Source: JAXMHB01 sp046346965 (GTDB lineage: Bacteria > Pseudomonadota > Gammaproteobacteria > Xanthomonadales > SZUA-5). Taken from it: a DNA stretch of 64,000 nucleotides. Shown here one piece after another: positions 1-8,502 of the stretch (the stretch's first letter is position 1; every line of letters starts with the position of its first letter). The DNA is taken from NCBI GenBank assembly GCA_046346965.1, contig JAXMHB010000004.1, forward strand, positions 62,001 to 126,000. The letters run 5' to 3'. The notes beneath the pieces are model-generated. The model worked only from the letters and a program-made list of their open reading frames with translations, did not search any database and was not told the DNA's origin. Position numbers and translations under genes: made by a program.

Positions 1-229
1 GCGCTTCTTCATCGCCCTGTTTGCCCGGATCGACCGGAAACACGGCACAGATCAGATTGTGACGCGCGCCGAGCAGGCTCTCCAACTGATGACGATCGCG
101 CCGGGCAATGGCGTCGATCAATGCCGGCGAAAGCCCGGCCGCGGTGGCGGCGGCGGTCAATTCGGCCTCGTTGCTGGCGAGGCTGCGATCGCTACCGAGT
201 GTTTCCAAGAACGCCATGGCCGTATTCAT
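1..229 (-). CDS. Split-borosin-type RiPP precursor peptide (partial, C-terminus outside window)
   Basis: Small ORF starting at ATG 229 and still open at base 1, so at least 76 residues with the C-terminus missing. It has no signal peptide. Residues 1-55 look like a compact helical leader (a GLSPALIDAIARRD stretch near 32-45, then a Leu-rich LESLLG near 49-54). This is the pattern of the borosin-binding domain of split-borosin precursors such as SonA of Shewanella. The tail after residue 55 holds a hydrophobic stretch, LICAVFPV (59-66), where the N-methylated core lies in that family. It is last in an operon with a borosin methyltransferase and a GNAT. The gap to the GNAT stop is 34 nt, with a purine-rich AGGGGAT ribosome site upstream. 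Assignment as substrate is inference from leader shape and context; the exact core and any follower are unseen. Confidence 0.8.
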   Translation of the reverse strand, partial: MNTAMAFLETLGSDRSLASNEAELTAAATAAGLSPALIDAIARRDRHQLESLLGARHNLICAVFPVDPGKQGDEEA

Positions 230-263
230 TGCGCATCGATCCCCTGGTTTGACGATACTGCGG

Positions 264-734
264 TCACGCATGGGCCTCCCAGCATTGCCAGTCCGGCCCG
301 CCATTGCCGCCCTGCGCAGGCTGAAATCCCAGCGCCGCAGCGAGACGCAGCATAGGCGCATTTTCACGGTTTATCTGCATGCGCCAATGACTGGCGCCGG
401 CATTGCGGGTGCCATCGATCAGCGCGCGGAGTCCCGCTTGGGCGTGGCCACGGCGCCGGGCGGCAGCGAGCACCAGCACGCCGATGTCGACGACGCCATG
501 ACGATCGGGCTCGCAGGCGTACAGCGCAACCGACGCCGCGTCGACCGTCCCAACCAGACGCTGGGCACCGTGGAGCGGGTGCGCCGGCAGCGCCAACGCT
601 GCCTGGAAGCTGCGCCGGGCCTGCGGCAGCGTCAGCACCGGGGCAATCCAGGCCATGGTGCCGGCGTCGCCGTAAAGACTCAGGTACAAGTCCTCGTCCG
701 CCGCCGCGAGCGGGCGCAGCAGCAGCATGCTCAT
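264..734 (-). CDS. GNAT-family N-acetyltransferase in the borosin operon
   Basis: A 156-residue protein with the GNAT fold: an N-terminal strand (LLLRPLAAADEDLY), a central strand with a V-x-I-G-V/L-V-L pattern near residues 90-97, followed by the acetyl-CoA loop (ARRRGHAQAG) and a C-terminal NAPMLRLAAALGF segment typical of RimJ/RimL-like enzymes. It overlaps the methyltransferase stop by the four bases ATGA, so the two are translationally coupled, and the precursor gene follows 34 nt later. Being sandwiched between methyltransferase and precursor suggests it either modifies the peptide (amine acetylation) or protects the host. Neither is shown by sequence. The family call is firm; the substrate is unknown. 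Confidence 0.8.
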   Translation of the reverse strand: MSMLLLRPLAAADEDLYLSLYGDAGTMAWIAPVLTLPQARRSFQAALALPAHPLHGAQRLVGTVDAASVALYACEPDRHGVVDIGVLVLAAARRRGHAQAGLRALIDGTRNAGASHWRMQINRENAPMLRLAAALGFQPAQGGNGGPDWQCWEAHA

Positions 735-1519
735 GCCTCGTCCAGCGCGTCCAGTCGCAGCATCACTTCGATGTCAGGCTGCATCGCCTCGGCCGGCGGC
801 AGCACCAGCGTATCGGCGAGATCGATCGCCAACTCAGGCAGTTCGGCCAGACGGGCGTGGCGGATCTGCGCCGTGTCGAGCGGCGAGGTAGCTGCGCGAT
901 ACAGGATGATCGGGTGGTCGGCCGGGTAGTCGCGGCGCAGTACCTCGACCAGGAGTGCTCGGTAGGCGCTGCTGGTGGCGAAGCGCGCCAGACTGCGGTC
1001 GCCCGCAATCGCTACCTGCCAGAGGATCAGATAGGCCGCGCGGTCGACCCGACGGCGGTACAGCATCCACTGGCTGGCCTCGTAGTGCTGGCAGCCGCAG
1101 CTGCCGGGATCGATGCCGAGGTCGGCATACAGACAATCTTCGGCCGAGATGCCGGGCTCCATGCGCGCCGCCAGACCGAGCGCGCGAGCCTGCCGGATGG
1201 CTTCATGGGCGACCCAGGCGAACACCCCCGGATGGCCGTAGAAGGCGCCGCAGACGCGCTTGCCGGCGCAGACCGCATCGATCATGGTCGCCACCATGTC
1301 CTCGTAGCTGTGCCGGCGCGAGCGGCCTTCGCGATAGAGCGGCTGCAGGCTGATGAAGCGCGGATTGATCTGTTGCAACCAGAGTTCGACCAGGCCATCG
1401 GACATGGCCGCGTACACCACGTCTGCGCGCTCGATCTCGGTGCGTGCGCGTGGCGACAGATGACCGCCCAGCAGCATGCCGGTGCCCACGCAAACCAACT
1501 CCCCCGCCGTCTGAGTCAT
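731..1519 (-). CDS. Borosin peptide alpha-N-methyltransferase (SonM-like, tetrapyrrole-methylase fold)
   Basis: A 262-residue SAM-dependent methyltransferase. N-terminal LVCVGTGM is the glycine-rich SAM loop of the tetrapyrrole-methylase superfamily. ERADVVY, YGHPGVF, MEPGISAEDCLYADLGIDPG and the Y-E-A-S-Q block are the signature segments of the OphMA/SonM borosin N-methyltransferases, which methylate peptide backbone amides of their precursor. The length matches stand-alone (split) enzymes; there is no fused precursor tail. I chose ATG 1519 because the SAM strand begins about ten residues later; the upstream in-frame extension carries no recognisable domain and would run into the divergent promoter region. 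It is first gene of a minus-strand operon, coupled to the GNAT by ATGA, and divergent from the metalloprotease gene. CobA/CbiE-type cobalamin methylases are the alternative, but the GHPGVF and EASQ motifs favour borosin. Confidence 0.9.
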   Translation of the reverse strand: MTQTAGELVCVGTGMLLGGHLSPRARTEIERADVVYAAMSDGLVELWLQQINPRFISLQPLYREGRSRRHSYEDMVATMIDAVCAGKRVCGAFYGHPGVFAWVAHEAIRQARALGLAARMEPGISAEDCLYADLGIDPGSCGCQHYEASQWMLYRRRVDRAAYLILWQVAIAGDRSLARFATSSAYRALLVEVLRRDYPADHPIILYRAATSPLDTAQIRHARLAELPELAIDLADTLVLPPAEAMQPDIEVMLRLDALDEA

Positions 1520-1610
1520 CGCTGCGGTTCCTGCACCGGTGCCGAGGTCTCTCGCCAGCGCGGCGAGTCTGCGGCTAGTGTACGGACTTTCGCTGCGAGG
1601 ACCTGCGTCG

Positions 1611-4016
1611 ATGACAGCACGCATTGTGTGCGCCTGGTGCCTGTGCTGGCTGGCCTTTGCGGCGATCGCCCGCGAGGCCACGCCCGACCCGCTGGCCGGG
1701 ACCGAGCATCTGCCTGGTTTTGTCGATGTCTACCGCGATCCCGCGGCCGGGCGCGTGCTGATCGGCGTGCATGAACTCGATGCGCCCTTCCTGCTGGTCA
1801 CCGCCTTGCCGGGCGGCCTCGGGTCCAACGACGTCGGACTCGACCGCGGGCAGACCGGCGTGCGCACGCTGGCGCGCTTCCGGCGTGTGGGTGATCGCCT
1901 GTTGCTGATTGCCGACAACGCGCGCTACGGCGCACTGTCGGTGGACGCCGATGAGGTCGCGGCCGCCACCGACGCCTTTGCGCCCGCGGTGCTGTGGGCC
2001 GGCAAGCTGATCGCGCAGCCCGCGCGCAAGGGTCGGCGCCAGGGCGCTGAGCAGCCGCTGTGGCTGGTGGATTTTGCGAGTTTCCTGACCGCCGACCGCC
2101 ATGGCATCGCGGCGGCGCTGAAGGCCAGCGGGCAGGGCGACTATCAGGTCGATGCCGAGCGTTCCGCGGTGCTCGCCGAGTCGGCGCGTAGCTTTCCGGA
2201 CAACACTGAACTGGAGGCGCTGCTGACCTTGAGCGGTCCGGGCGAGGGCGAGTTTGTCAAGCAGGTGGCCGCCGATCCCAGCGCCCTGAGCTTGCGTCAG
2301 CACATCAGTCTGGTGCGCCTGCCGCCGCCGGGCTTCGAGCCGCGTCCCTATCACCCGGCCTCGGGCGCCTTCAGCATTGCCAGCGTGGATTTCGCCCAGC
2401 CGCTCGGCGCCTCGCTGCAGCGCCGCCTGCAGCCGCGCTTTCGCCTGCAGAAGGGCACCGACGGGCAGGTAGAGAAGCCGATCGTGTTCTATCTGGATCG
2501 CGGCACGCCAGAGCCGATACGCAGCGCCTTGCTGGAGGGCGCCAACTGGTGGTCGGCTGCCTTCGCCGAGGCCGGCTTTCCGGGTGGATTTCGCGCCGAG
2601 CTGCTGCCGGCAGGTGCCGATCCGATGGACATCCGCTACAACGTGATCACCTGGACCCACCGAGCCACGCGTGGCTGGTCTTACGGCGATGCGATCGTCG
2701 ATCCGCGCACCGGCGAGATTCTCAAAGGCGTGGTGAACCTGGGCTCGCAGCGCGTGCGCCAAGACATTCTGATTGCTGAGGCGCTGCTGGCGCCCTACGG
2801 CCAGAGCGATGCCGCGGCGCTGGCGGATCAGGCGCTGCAGATGGCGCTGGCGCGGCTGCGGCAACTGGCCGCACACGAGGTCGGTCACTCGCTCGGCTTC
2901 GCGCACAACTTTGCCGCCAGCCTGCAGGGCAATGGCTCGGTGATGGACTATCCGCATCCGCTGATCACACTGGCGGCCGATGGCAAGCCCGTGCTGACCG
3001 GCGCATACGGTGTGGGCGTGGGCGCTTGGGATCGCTTCCTGGTGCAGCATGGCTACGGGAATTGGGATGCTGACGGGCTGGCCGCGCTGCGCGCACGCAT
3101 CCTCCGCGACGGCTACTCCTACGTCAGTGACGCCGACGCGCGTGCGCCGGGCGATGCGCATCCCGATGGCGCCCTGTGGGATCTGCAAGGCACCGATCCG
3201 ATCGCCGGCTTCGAGCGTCTGCTGGCGGCGCGCCGCCATGCGCTGGCGCACTTCGGGGTAGGCGTGCTGCCGCCGGATCGGCAGTTGGGCGAGCTGGAAG
3301 CCAGGCTGGTGCCGATCTACCTCTTGCATCGCTACCAAACCGAGGCGCTGGCGCGCCTACTCGGCGGCGCCCGCTATCGTTACGGGCTCGCCGGGGATAC
3401 GCCGGCAGGCGCCACGCCGGTGGATGCGGCGACCCAGCGCACGGCGCTGCAGCAGTTGATGCGCACGCTGTCGCCAGCCGAGCTCAGCTTGCCGGAGGCG
3501 GTGCTGGCGCAGCTGACGCCGCCGTCGGTCGATTCGATGCGGGATCGCGAGTACTTCGGCACGCGGGCGACGCCGCTGTTCGACCCGCTGGGCGCCGCCG
3601 ATGCGGCCGCCGCCCTGACGCTGCAGTTCCTGCTGGCGCCGCCGCGATTGCAGCGGCTGGCTCTGCAGCACGCCGCCGACCCCGCCTTGCCGGGCATCGA
3701 GGCCTTGATGAATGCCTTGCTGGAGGCCAGTTGGCGTGCCCCGGTGCCGGCCGATCCGCGTCTGGCCCAGGTGCAGCGCAGCGTCAACTGGGTGGTGCTG
3801 GATGCCCTGTTGGCGAGCGTGGACGCGGGCACTTTGCATCCCACCGTGGACGCCGACCTGCGCGCGCAGCTGCGTCAGTTCGCCGACTGGGCCGCGCGCG
3901 AGCCGGGGCAGGTGGATCGCGCCGCCGCCGCCGACCGCGTGCGGCGCTACCTCAATGACCCGGCCTCGGTGAAGCTGCGCCCGCTGCCGGTGGTGCCGCC
4001 CGGCGCGCCAATCTGA
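1611..4016 (+). CDS. Secreted zinc-dependent metalloprotease (DUF5117/DUF4953-like)
   Basis: An 801-codon gene whose product begins with a cleavable signal peptide (hydrophobic stretch IVCAWCLCWLAFAAIA). The catalytic motif is HEVGHSLGFAHN, with zinc ligands His422, Glu423 as base and His426, plus a third His in the extended HExxHxxGxxHN consensus of metzincin-like enzymes. The preceding half resembles the DUF5117 domain that accompanies this catalytic domain in bacterial zinc-dependent metalloproteases. Start ATG 1611 is supported by a GAGGA site about nine bases upstream and by the signal peptide. It is divergent from the borosin operon with a gap of about 90 bp. Substrate is unknown; a role in trimming the borosin peptide is possible from position only. 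Confidence 0.85.
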   Translation: MTARIVCAWCLCWLAFAAIAREATPDPLAGTEHLPGFVDVYRDPAAGRVLIGVHELDAPFLLVTALPGGLGSNDVGLDRGQTGVRTLARFRRVGDRLLLIADNARYGALSVDADEVAAATDAFAPAVLWAGKLIAQPARKGRRQGAEQPLWLVDFASFLTADRHGIAAALKASGQGDYQVDAERSAVLAESARSFPDNTELEALLTLSGPGEGEFVKQVAADPSALSLRQHISLVRLPPPGFEPRPYHPASGAFSIASVDFAQPLGASLQRRLQPRFRLQKGTDGQVEKPIVFYLDRGTPEPIRSALLEGANWWSAAFAEAGFPGGFRAELLPAGADPMDIRYNVITWTHRATRGWSYGDAIVDPRTGEILKGVVNLGSQRVRQDILIAEALLAPYGQSDAAALADQALQMALARLRQLAAHEVGHSLGFAHNFAASLQGNGSVMDYPHPLITLAADGKPVLTGAYGVGVGAWDRFLVQHGYGNWDADGLAALRARILRDGYSYVSDADARAPGDAHPDGALWDLQGTDPIAGFERLLAARRHALAHFGVGVLPPDRQLGELEARLVPIYLLHRYQTEALARLLGGARYRYGLAGDTPAGATPVDAATQRTALQQLMRTLSPAELSLPEAVLAQLTPPSVDSMRDREYFGTRATPLFDPLGAADAAAALTLQFLLAPPRLQRLALQHAADPALPGIEALMNALLEASWRAPVPADPRLAQVQRSVNWVVLDALLASVDAGTLHPTVDADLRAQLRQFADWAAREPGQVDRAAAADRVRRYLNDPASVKLRPLPVVPPGAPI

Positions 4017-4035
4017 TGCGCAGGCGCGGATGGAG

Positions 4036-5319
4036 TCAGCTGCCGGCCGACTGGCGGTCCTTCCACCAGTCGCGCGCCTGCAGCCAGCTGTAGTTCGCCT
4101 GCGCGGCCAGATAGCCCAGCGGACGCCAGGTCGGGCTCAGGCCGAAAGGGGCAAAGCGCTGCCAGTCCTGATCGCCCTCGGCGATGGCGCGGGCCAGCAG
4201 CTCGCCGATCGCGGTGGTGGTGGCCACGCCATGGCCACCAAAGGCTTGCGCGTACCACAGGCCGGAGGGCAGGCGACCGATTTGCGGCATCTCGTGACGG
4301 GCGTAGCTCATCAGGCCACTCCAGGCGTAGTCGATGCGCACGCGGCCGAGCTGCGGATAGACGCGGGCAATATCGCGCTGCAGCAGCCGCGCCACGGCCG
4401 CCGGCGAGCGATCCAGGATCGAGATGCGCCCGCCCCACAGCAGACGGCTGTCGGGCAGGGCGCGGTAGTAGTCGAAGGCGAAACGGCTGTCGTACACCGC
4501 CGCCCGCGTGCGCACGGCCTGCGCCAGGCGCTCACCCAGCGGCTCGGTGACGGCGACATAGGTTGCGATCGGCAACAGCGCCCGGCGCAGCGGTGGCAGC
4601 AGATTCAGATAACCACCGCCGGCCACCACCACCTCATCGGCACTCACGCTGGCTTCCGGCGTCTGCACGCGCCAGTGGCTTCCGGCGCGCTCGATGGCGA
4701 GCACCGGACTGCCGGCGTGTACGCGCACCCCGCGCGCGCTGCAGGCCCGCGCCAGGCCAAGCGCGAGGTTCAGCGGATGCACGTGGAAGGCCCCGGCCTC
4801 GTACAAGGCGCCGTGGTAGCGCTCGGTGCAGAGCTGCTCGCGCAGCGCGCTCGGCGACACCGAAGTCCAATCGACGCCGAACTGATCCCGCAGCAGGCGC
4901 TGACGCGACGCCAGGACTTCAGGATCGCGGAACCAGTTGGCCCAAAGCACGCCGGCATCGACCGGGTCACAGTCGATCTGCTCGCGGGCAATGCGCTCAC
5001 GGATCAACCGGACGGCATCCAGCGTTTGTTGGTACATCCAGCGCGCGGTGTCGGCGCCCACGGCGGCGCGCAAGGCGGCCTCGCCGAGCGAGTAGCCGCC
5101 GAACACGAAGCCGCCATTGCGGCCACTGGCGCCGTAGCCGATCGCCTGCGCCTCCAGCAGCAGTACCTCGTGCACGCCGCGCTCGGCCAGGCCCAGCGCG
5201 GTCGCCAATCCGGCGTAGCCGCCGCCCACCACGACGACGCGCGTGCGCTGTTGGCCGTGCAGCGCCGGGTACTCGGCGGGTTCGCGCCGGGTCGCGGCGT
5301 AGTAGCTGCCCGCGTTCAT
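4036..5319 (-). CDS. FAD-dependent oxidoreductase, DAO family (gamma-glutamylputrescine oxidase-like)
   Basis: A 427-residue flavoenzyme. VVVVGGGYAGLATALGLAERG at residues about 28-48 is the FAD-binding Rossmann fingerprint, followed by LLLEAQAIGYGASGRNGGF, the extended motif of the D-amino-acid-oxidase-like group (PuuB, OrdL). The C-terminal QAFGGHGVATTTAIG is the second FAD contact of these enzymes. Such proteins oxidise amines or N-alkyl amino acids. The start at 5319 has a GGAGGA ribosome site just upstream. It converges on the metalloprotease gene (19 bp gap) and is divergent from the ABC transporter. Exact substrate cannot be read; N-methylated or polyamine substrates are typical of the family. 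Confidence 0.85.
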   Translation of the reverse strand: MNAGSYYAATRREPAEYPALHGQQRTRVVVVGGGYAGLATALGLAERGVHEVLLLEAQAIGYGASGRNGGFVFGGYSLGEAALRAAVGADTARWMYQQTLDAVRLIRERIAREQIDCDPVDAGVLWANWFRDPEVLASRQRLLRDQFGVDWTSVSPSALREQLCTERYHGALYEAGAFHVHPLNLALGLARACSARGVRVHAGSPVLAIERAGSHWRVQTPEASVSADEVVVAGGGYLNLLPPLRRALLPIATYVAVTEPLGERLAQAVRTRAAVYDSRFAFDYYRALPDSRLLWGGRISILDRSPAAVARLLQRDIARVYPQLGRVRIDYAWSGLMSYARHEMPQIGRLPSGLWYAQAFGGHGVATTTAIGELLARAIAEGDQDWQRFAPFGLSPTWRPLGYLAAQANYSWLQARDWWKDRQSAGS

Positions 5320-5418
5320 GCCGTCCTCCGGCCTTGCCGCACGCCCATGTCCGCTATCCTCCCGCGCTGCGATGCCGCGGCATGCTACACGGCCGCGGTC
5401 AGTGGCCCGGGAGCCCGA

Positions 5419-6354
5419 ATGAGTCCGATCCTGTCGATCCAGAATTTGAGCAAGACCTACGCCTCGGGTTTGCAGGCGCTGAAGCCGGTCAATCTCGATA
5501 TCCGCAAGGGCGAGATCTTTGCGTTGCTGGGACCGAATGGCGCCGGCAAGTCGACGCTGATCAACATCGTCTGCGGCATCGTCAAATCGAGTGGTGGGCG
5601 CGTAGAGGCCGGCGGCCATGACATCCATCAGGACTATCGCGCGGCGCGGGCGCTGATCGGCCTGGTGCCGCAGGAAATCGCGACCGACATGTTCGAAACG
5701 CCGTGGGCGACGGTCAGCTTCAGCCGCGGCCTGTTTGGTCGCCCGCCCAATCCCGGGCTGGTTGAGCAGATCCTGCGCGATCTCTCGCTGTGGGAGAAAC
5801 GCAAGGACCGCATCCAGACGCTGTCTGGCGGCATGAAGCGGCGGGTGATGATCGCCAAGGCGCTGGCGCACGAGCCGGCCATCCTGTTCCTGGACGAGCC
5901 GACTGCCGGCGTCGACGTGGAACTGCGCCGCGACATGTGGACGCTGGTGCGGCGTCTGCGCGATTCCGGGGTCACCATCATCCTGACCACGCACTACATC
6001 GAAGAGGCCGAGGAAATGGCTGACCGGATCGGCGTGATCCAGCGCGGCGAGCTGATTCTGGTAGAGGACAAGGCCACGCTGATGAAAAAGCTCGGCCGCA
6101 AGCAACTCAGCGTGCAGTTGCTGCAGCCGCTCGCTCAGGTGCCGGCGGCGCTGGCGGACTGGGGGCTTGCGCTCAGCGCCGGCGGCGGCGAGTTGGTCTA
6201 CAGCTTTGATACCCACGCCGAGCATTCCGGCATCCCGACGCTGTTGCGTCGGCTCGACGAACTTGGCATCGCCTACAGCGATCTCAATACCCGGCAAAGC
6301 TCGCTGGAGGACATCTTCGTCAGTCTGGTCAGCCAGCGTGCGGAGGCGGCATGA
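5419..6354 (+). CDS. ABC transporter ATP-binding protein (YadG-like)
   Basis: A 311-residue nucleotide-binding subunit. Walker A LLGPNGAGKST (about residues 36-46), signature LSGGMKRR, Walker B ILFLDEPTAGVD and switch TTHYIEEAEEMADRIG are complete, so it should hydrolyse ATP. The C-terminal extension of about 90 residues, ending in an SLEDIFVSLV segment, is typical of ATPases paired with ABC-2 exporters. The stop overlaps the permease start by ATGA. The pair resembles YadG/YadH of E. coli, an exporter of unknown substrate. No periplasmic binding protein is nearby, consistent with export rather than uptake. Confidence 0.92.
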   Translation: MSPILSIQNLSKTYASGLQALKPVNLDIRKGEIFALLGPNGAGKSTLINIVCGIVKSSGGRVEAGGHDIHQDYRAARALIGLVPQEIATDMFETPWATVSFSRGLFGRPPNPGLVEQILRDLSLWEKRKDRIQTLSGGMKRRVMIAKALAHEPAILFLDEPTAGVDVELRRDMWTLVRRLRDSGVTIILTTHYIEEAEEMADRIGVIQRGELILVEDKATLMKKLGRKQLSVQLLQPLAQVPAALADWGLALSAGGGELVYSFDTHAEHSGIPTLLRRLDELGIAYSDLNTRQSSLEDIFVSLVSQRAEAA

Positions 6355-7139
6355 GCGCCGACTACCACGTGCCAGCCTTCAATCGCCGCGGCGTCTGGGC
6401 GATCTATCGCTTTGAAATGGCTCGCTTTCTGCGCACGGTCGGACAGAGCCTGTTGACGCCGGTGATCACCACCTCGCTGTATTTCGTGGTCTTCGGTGCC
6501 GCCATCGGCGGCCGCATGGGGCAGGTCGATGGCGTCAGCTACGGCGCCTTCATCGTCCCTGGCTTGATCATGCTGTCGGTGCTGACCGAGAGCATCAACA
6601 ACGCCTCCTTCGGCATCCATTTTCCGCGCTGGACCGGCACGCTGTACGAGGTGCTGTCGGCGCCGGTGTCGGCTTTCGAGATCGTGCTGGCCTATGTGGG
6701 CGCCGCGGCGACCAAGTCAGTGATTCTGGGCCTCGTCATCCTGGCCACCGCCAGTCTGTTCGTGTCCATCCAGATTGCGCACCCGCTGTGGATGATCGGC
6801 TTTCTGCTGCTGACGGCGCTGACTTTCTGTCTGTTCGGTTTCATCGTCGGCATCTGGGCGCAGAACTGGGAGCAGTTGCAGGTGATCCCGATGCTGATCG
6901 TCACGCCGCTGACCTTCCTCGGCGGCGCCTTCTATTCGATCGACATGCTGCCAGAAGGCTGGCGCACGCTGGCCTTGTTCAACCCGATCGTCTATCTGGT
7001 GTCTGGCTTTCGCTGGAGCTTCTATGGCCAGGCCGACGTTGCCGTCGGCATCAGCCTGAGCGCCACGCTGGGTTTTTTTGCGGTCTGCCTGCTGGCGGTC
7101 TGGTGGATCTTCCGCACCGGCTATCGTTTGAAGCAGTGA
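6351..7139 (+). CDS. ABC-2 type transporter permease (YadH-like)
   Basis: A 262-residue integral membrane protein with about six hydrophobic segments and a short cytoplasmic N-terminus (GVWAIYRFEMARFLRT, the usual coupling region). The FGAAIG and SYGAFIVPGLIMLSVLTES segments and the C-terminal PLTFLGGAFYSIDMLPEGW block are hallmarks of ABC-2 permeases of the YadH/NodJ type. It is translationally coupled to the ATPase gene. It probably forms a homodimer with two copies of the ATPase. Substrate is unknown. Confidence 0.92.
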   Translation: MSADYHVPAFNRRGVWAIYRFEMARFLRTVGQSLLTPVITTSLYFVVFGAAIGGRMGQVDGVSYGAFIVPGLIMLSVLTESINNASFGIHFPRWTGTLYEVLSAPVSAFEIVLAYVGAAATKSVILGLVILATASLFVSIQIAHPLWMIGFLLLTALTFCLFGFIVGIWAQNWEQLQVIPMLIVTPLTFLGGAFYSIDMLPEGWRTLALFNPIVYLVSGFRWSFYGQADVAVGISLSATLGFFAVCLLAVWWIFRTGYRLKQ

Positions 7140-7195
7140 CTTGAATCGGGCGCACTGGCCCTCATCGTCCAAAGGTGCAGACAGGAGTGATCGAA

Positions 7196-7687
7196 ATGGC
7201 GAAGAAATCCAAAGCGGCGCAGATCGATATCGGCATCCCTGCAGATGCGCGCGAGAAGATCGTCAAGGGTCTGTCGGCCCTGCTGGCAGACAGCTACACG
7301 CTGTACCTGATGACGCACAACTTCCATTGGAACGTCACCGGACCGCAGTTCAACAGCTTGCATCAGATGTTCATGACCCAATACACCGAGCAGTGGGCGG
7401 CGCTGGATCTGATCGCCGAGCGCATCCGCGCGCTCGGGTTCCCGGCACCGGGGACCTACAAGGAGTTCGTCAAGCTGGCCTCGATTGACGAGGTCGATGG
7501 CGTGCCCAAGGCCAATGACATGATTCGCCATCTGGTGGCTGCGCAGGAAGCCACCGCGCGGACCGCGCGCAAGCTGTTCCCGGTGGTCAATGCCGCTGAT
7601 GACCAGCCCACCGCCGACCTGTTGACGCAGCGGTTGGAAGTCCACGAGAAAACCGCGTGGATGCTGCGCAGCCTGCTCGAAGAATGA
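7196..7687 (+). CDS. dps: Dps-family DNA-binding/ferritin-like protein
   Basis: A 163-residue four-helix ferritin-like protein. The segment NFHWNVTGPQF with downstream HQMFMTQYTEQWAALDLIAERIRALG carries the intersubunit ferroxidase ligands (His, Asp, Glu) of Dps. The N-terminal MAKKSKAAQ tail is short and Lys rich, as in Dps proteins that bind DNA. It oxidises Fe(II) with hydrogen peroxide and stores iron as a dodecamer. ATG 7196 is preferred because AGGAG lies eight bases upstream. Its stop overlaps the dioxygenase start. Confidence 0.93.
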   Translation: MAKKSKAAQIDIGIPADAREKIVKGLSALLADSYTLYLMTHNFHWNVTGPQFNSLHQMFMTQYTEQWAALDLIAERIRALGFPAPGTYKEFVKLASIDEVDGVPKANDMIRHLVAAQEATARTARKLFPVVNAADDQPTADLLTQRLEVHEKTAWMLRSLLEE

Positions 7688-8451
7688 GCGTGAGGCGGCA
7701 ACCGGCGTTGTTCATCGGGCATGGCAACCCGATGCACGCGATTACCGACAACCCCTACCGCCGCGCCTGGGCCGCGCTGGGCGAGGCACTGCCGCGCCCG
7801 CGCGCCATCCTGTGCGTGTCGGCGCACTGGGAAACCTCGCGCAGCGCAGTCTGCACGCTGGACCCGCCGCCGACCATCCATGACTTCGGCGGCTTTCCAC
7901 CGGCCTTGTGCGCGCAGCGCTACGCCGCCCCGGGGGCGCCCGCGCTGGCGCGCGCGGCGCAGGCGCTGGTCGGCGAATCCCGGCTGCAACTGACGGCCAG
8001 TTGGGGTCTGGACCACGGCGCCTGGTGCGTGCTGTCGGCGCTCTATCCACACGCCGATGTGCCGGTGGCGCAGCTCAGCCTCGGGCGCGACCTGACGCCG
8101 GCGGCGCATTTGCAGTTGGCGCGCGATCTGCGCGCCCTGCGCGAGGACGGCGTGCTGCTGCTGGCCAGCGGCAACATCGTCCACAATCTGGGCCGGTTGA
8201 GTCCGGGCCACACGCCGGACTGGGCGCTCGCCTTCGATCGCGCGGTCGCCGAGGCGCTGCTGCGCGGCGACGACGAGGCACTGTGCCAGTACGCGCAATG
8301 GCCGGGCGCCGCGCTGTCAGTGCCGACGCCGGAGCATTACTTGCCCTTGCTGTACCTGGCCGGGATGCGCCATGCCGACGACACGCTGCAGATGCTGACG
8401 ACCGACTTCGACCTGGGCTCACTGTCGATGCGTAGCGTACGCCTCGGTTGA
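7684..8451 (+). CDS. ygiD: DODA-type extradiol aromatic ring-opening dioxygenase (YgiD-like)
   Basis: A 255-residue class III extradiol dioxygenase of the LigB/DODA family. FIGHGNPMHA near the N-terminus, CVSAHWET, and GLDHGAWCVL carry the His residues that bind the non-haem metal, and ASGNIVHNLG is the conserved C-terminal loop. E. coli YgiD opens the ring of L-DOPA. The start ATG 7684 overlaps the dps stop (ATGA), so the gene is coupled to dps. The physiological substrate here is unknown. Confidence 0.88.
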   Translation: MSVRRQPALFIGHGNPMHAITDNPYRRAWAALGEALPRPRAILCVSAHWETSRSAVCTLDPPPTIHDFGGFPPALCAQRYAAPGAPALARAAQALVGESRLQLTASWGLDHGAWCVLSALYPHADVPVAQLSLGRDLTPAAHLQLARDLRALREDGVLLLASGNIVHNLGRLSPGHTPDWALAFDRAVAEALLRGDDEALCQYAQWPGAALSVPTPEHYLPLLYLAGMRHADDTLQMLTTDFDLGSLSMRSVRLG

Positions 8452-8502
8452 GCGCGCGGCGGCTGGAGTCCCCTTGAGTGCAGGGCTAGCCGGACTGGGA
8501 AG

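Noticed and set aside
1519..1681. Longer N-terminus for the borosin methyltransferase
   Set aside because: The extra 54 residues are Arg/Ala rich, overlap the divergent promoter and are not part of the fold.
4030..5418. Long in-frame N-terminal extension of the ABC ATPase
   Set aside because: It runs antisense to the FAD oxidoreductase gene; the ATPase begins normally at 5419.
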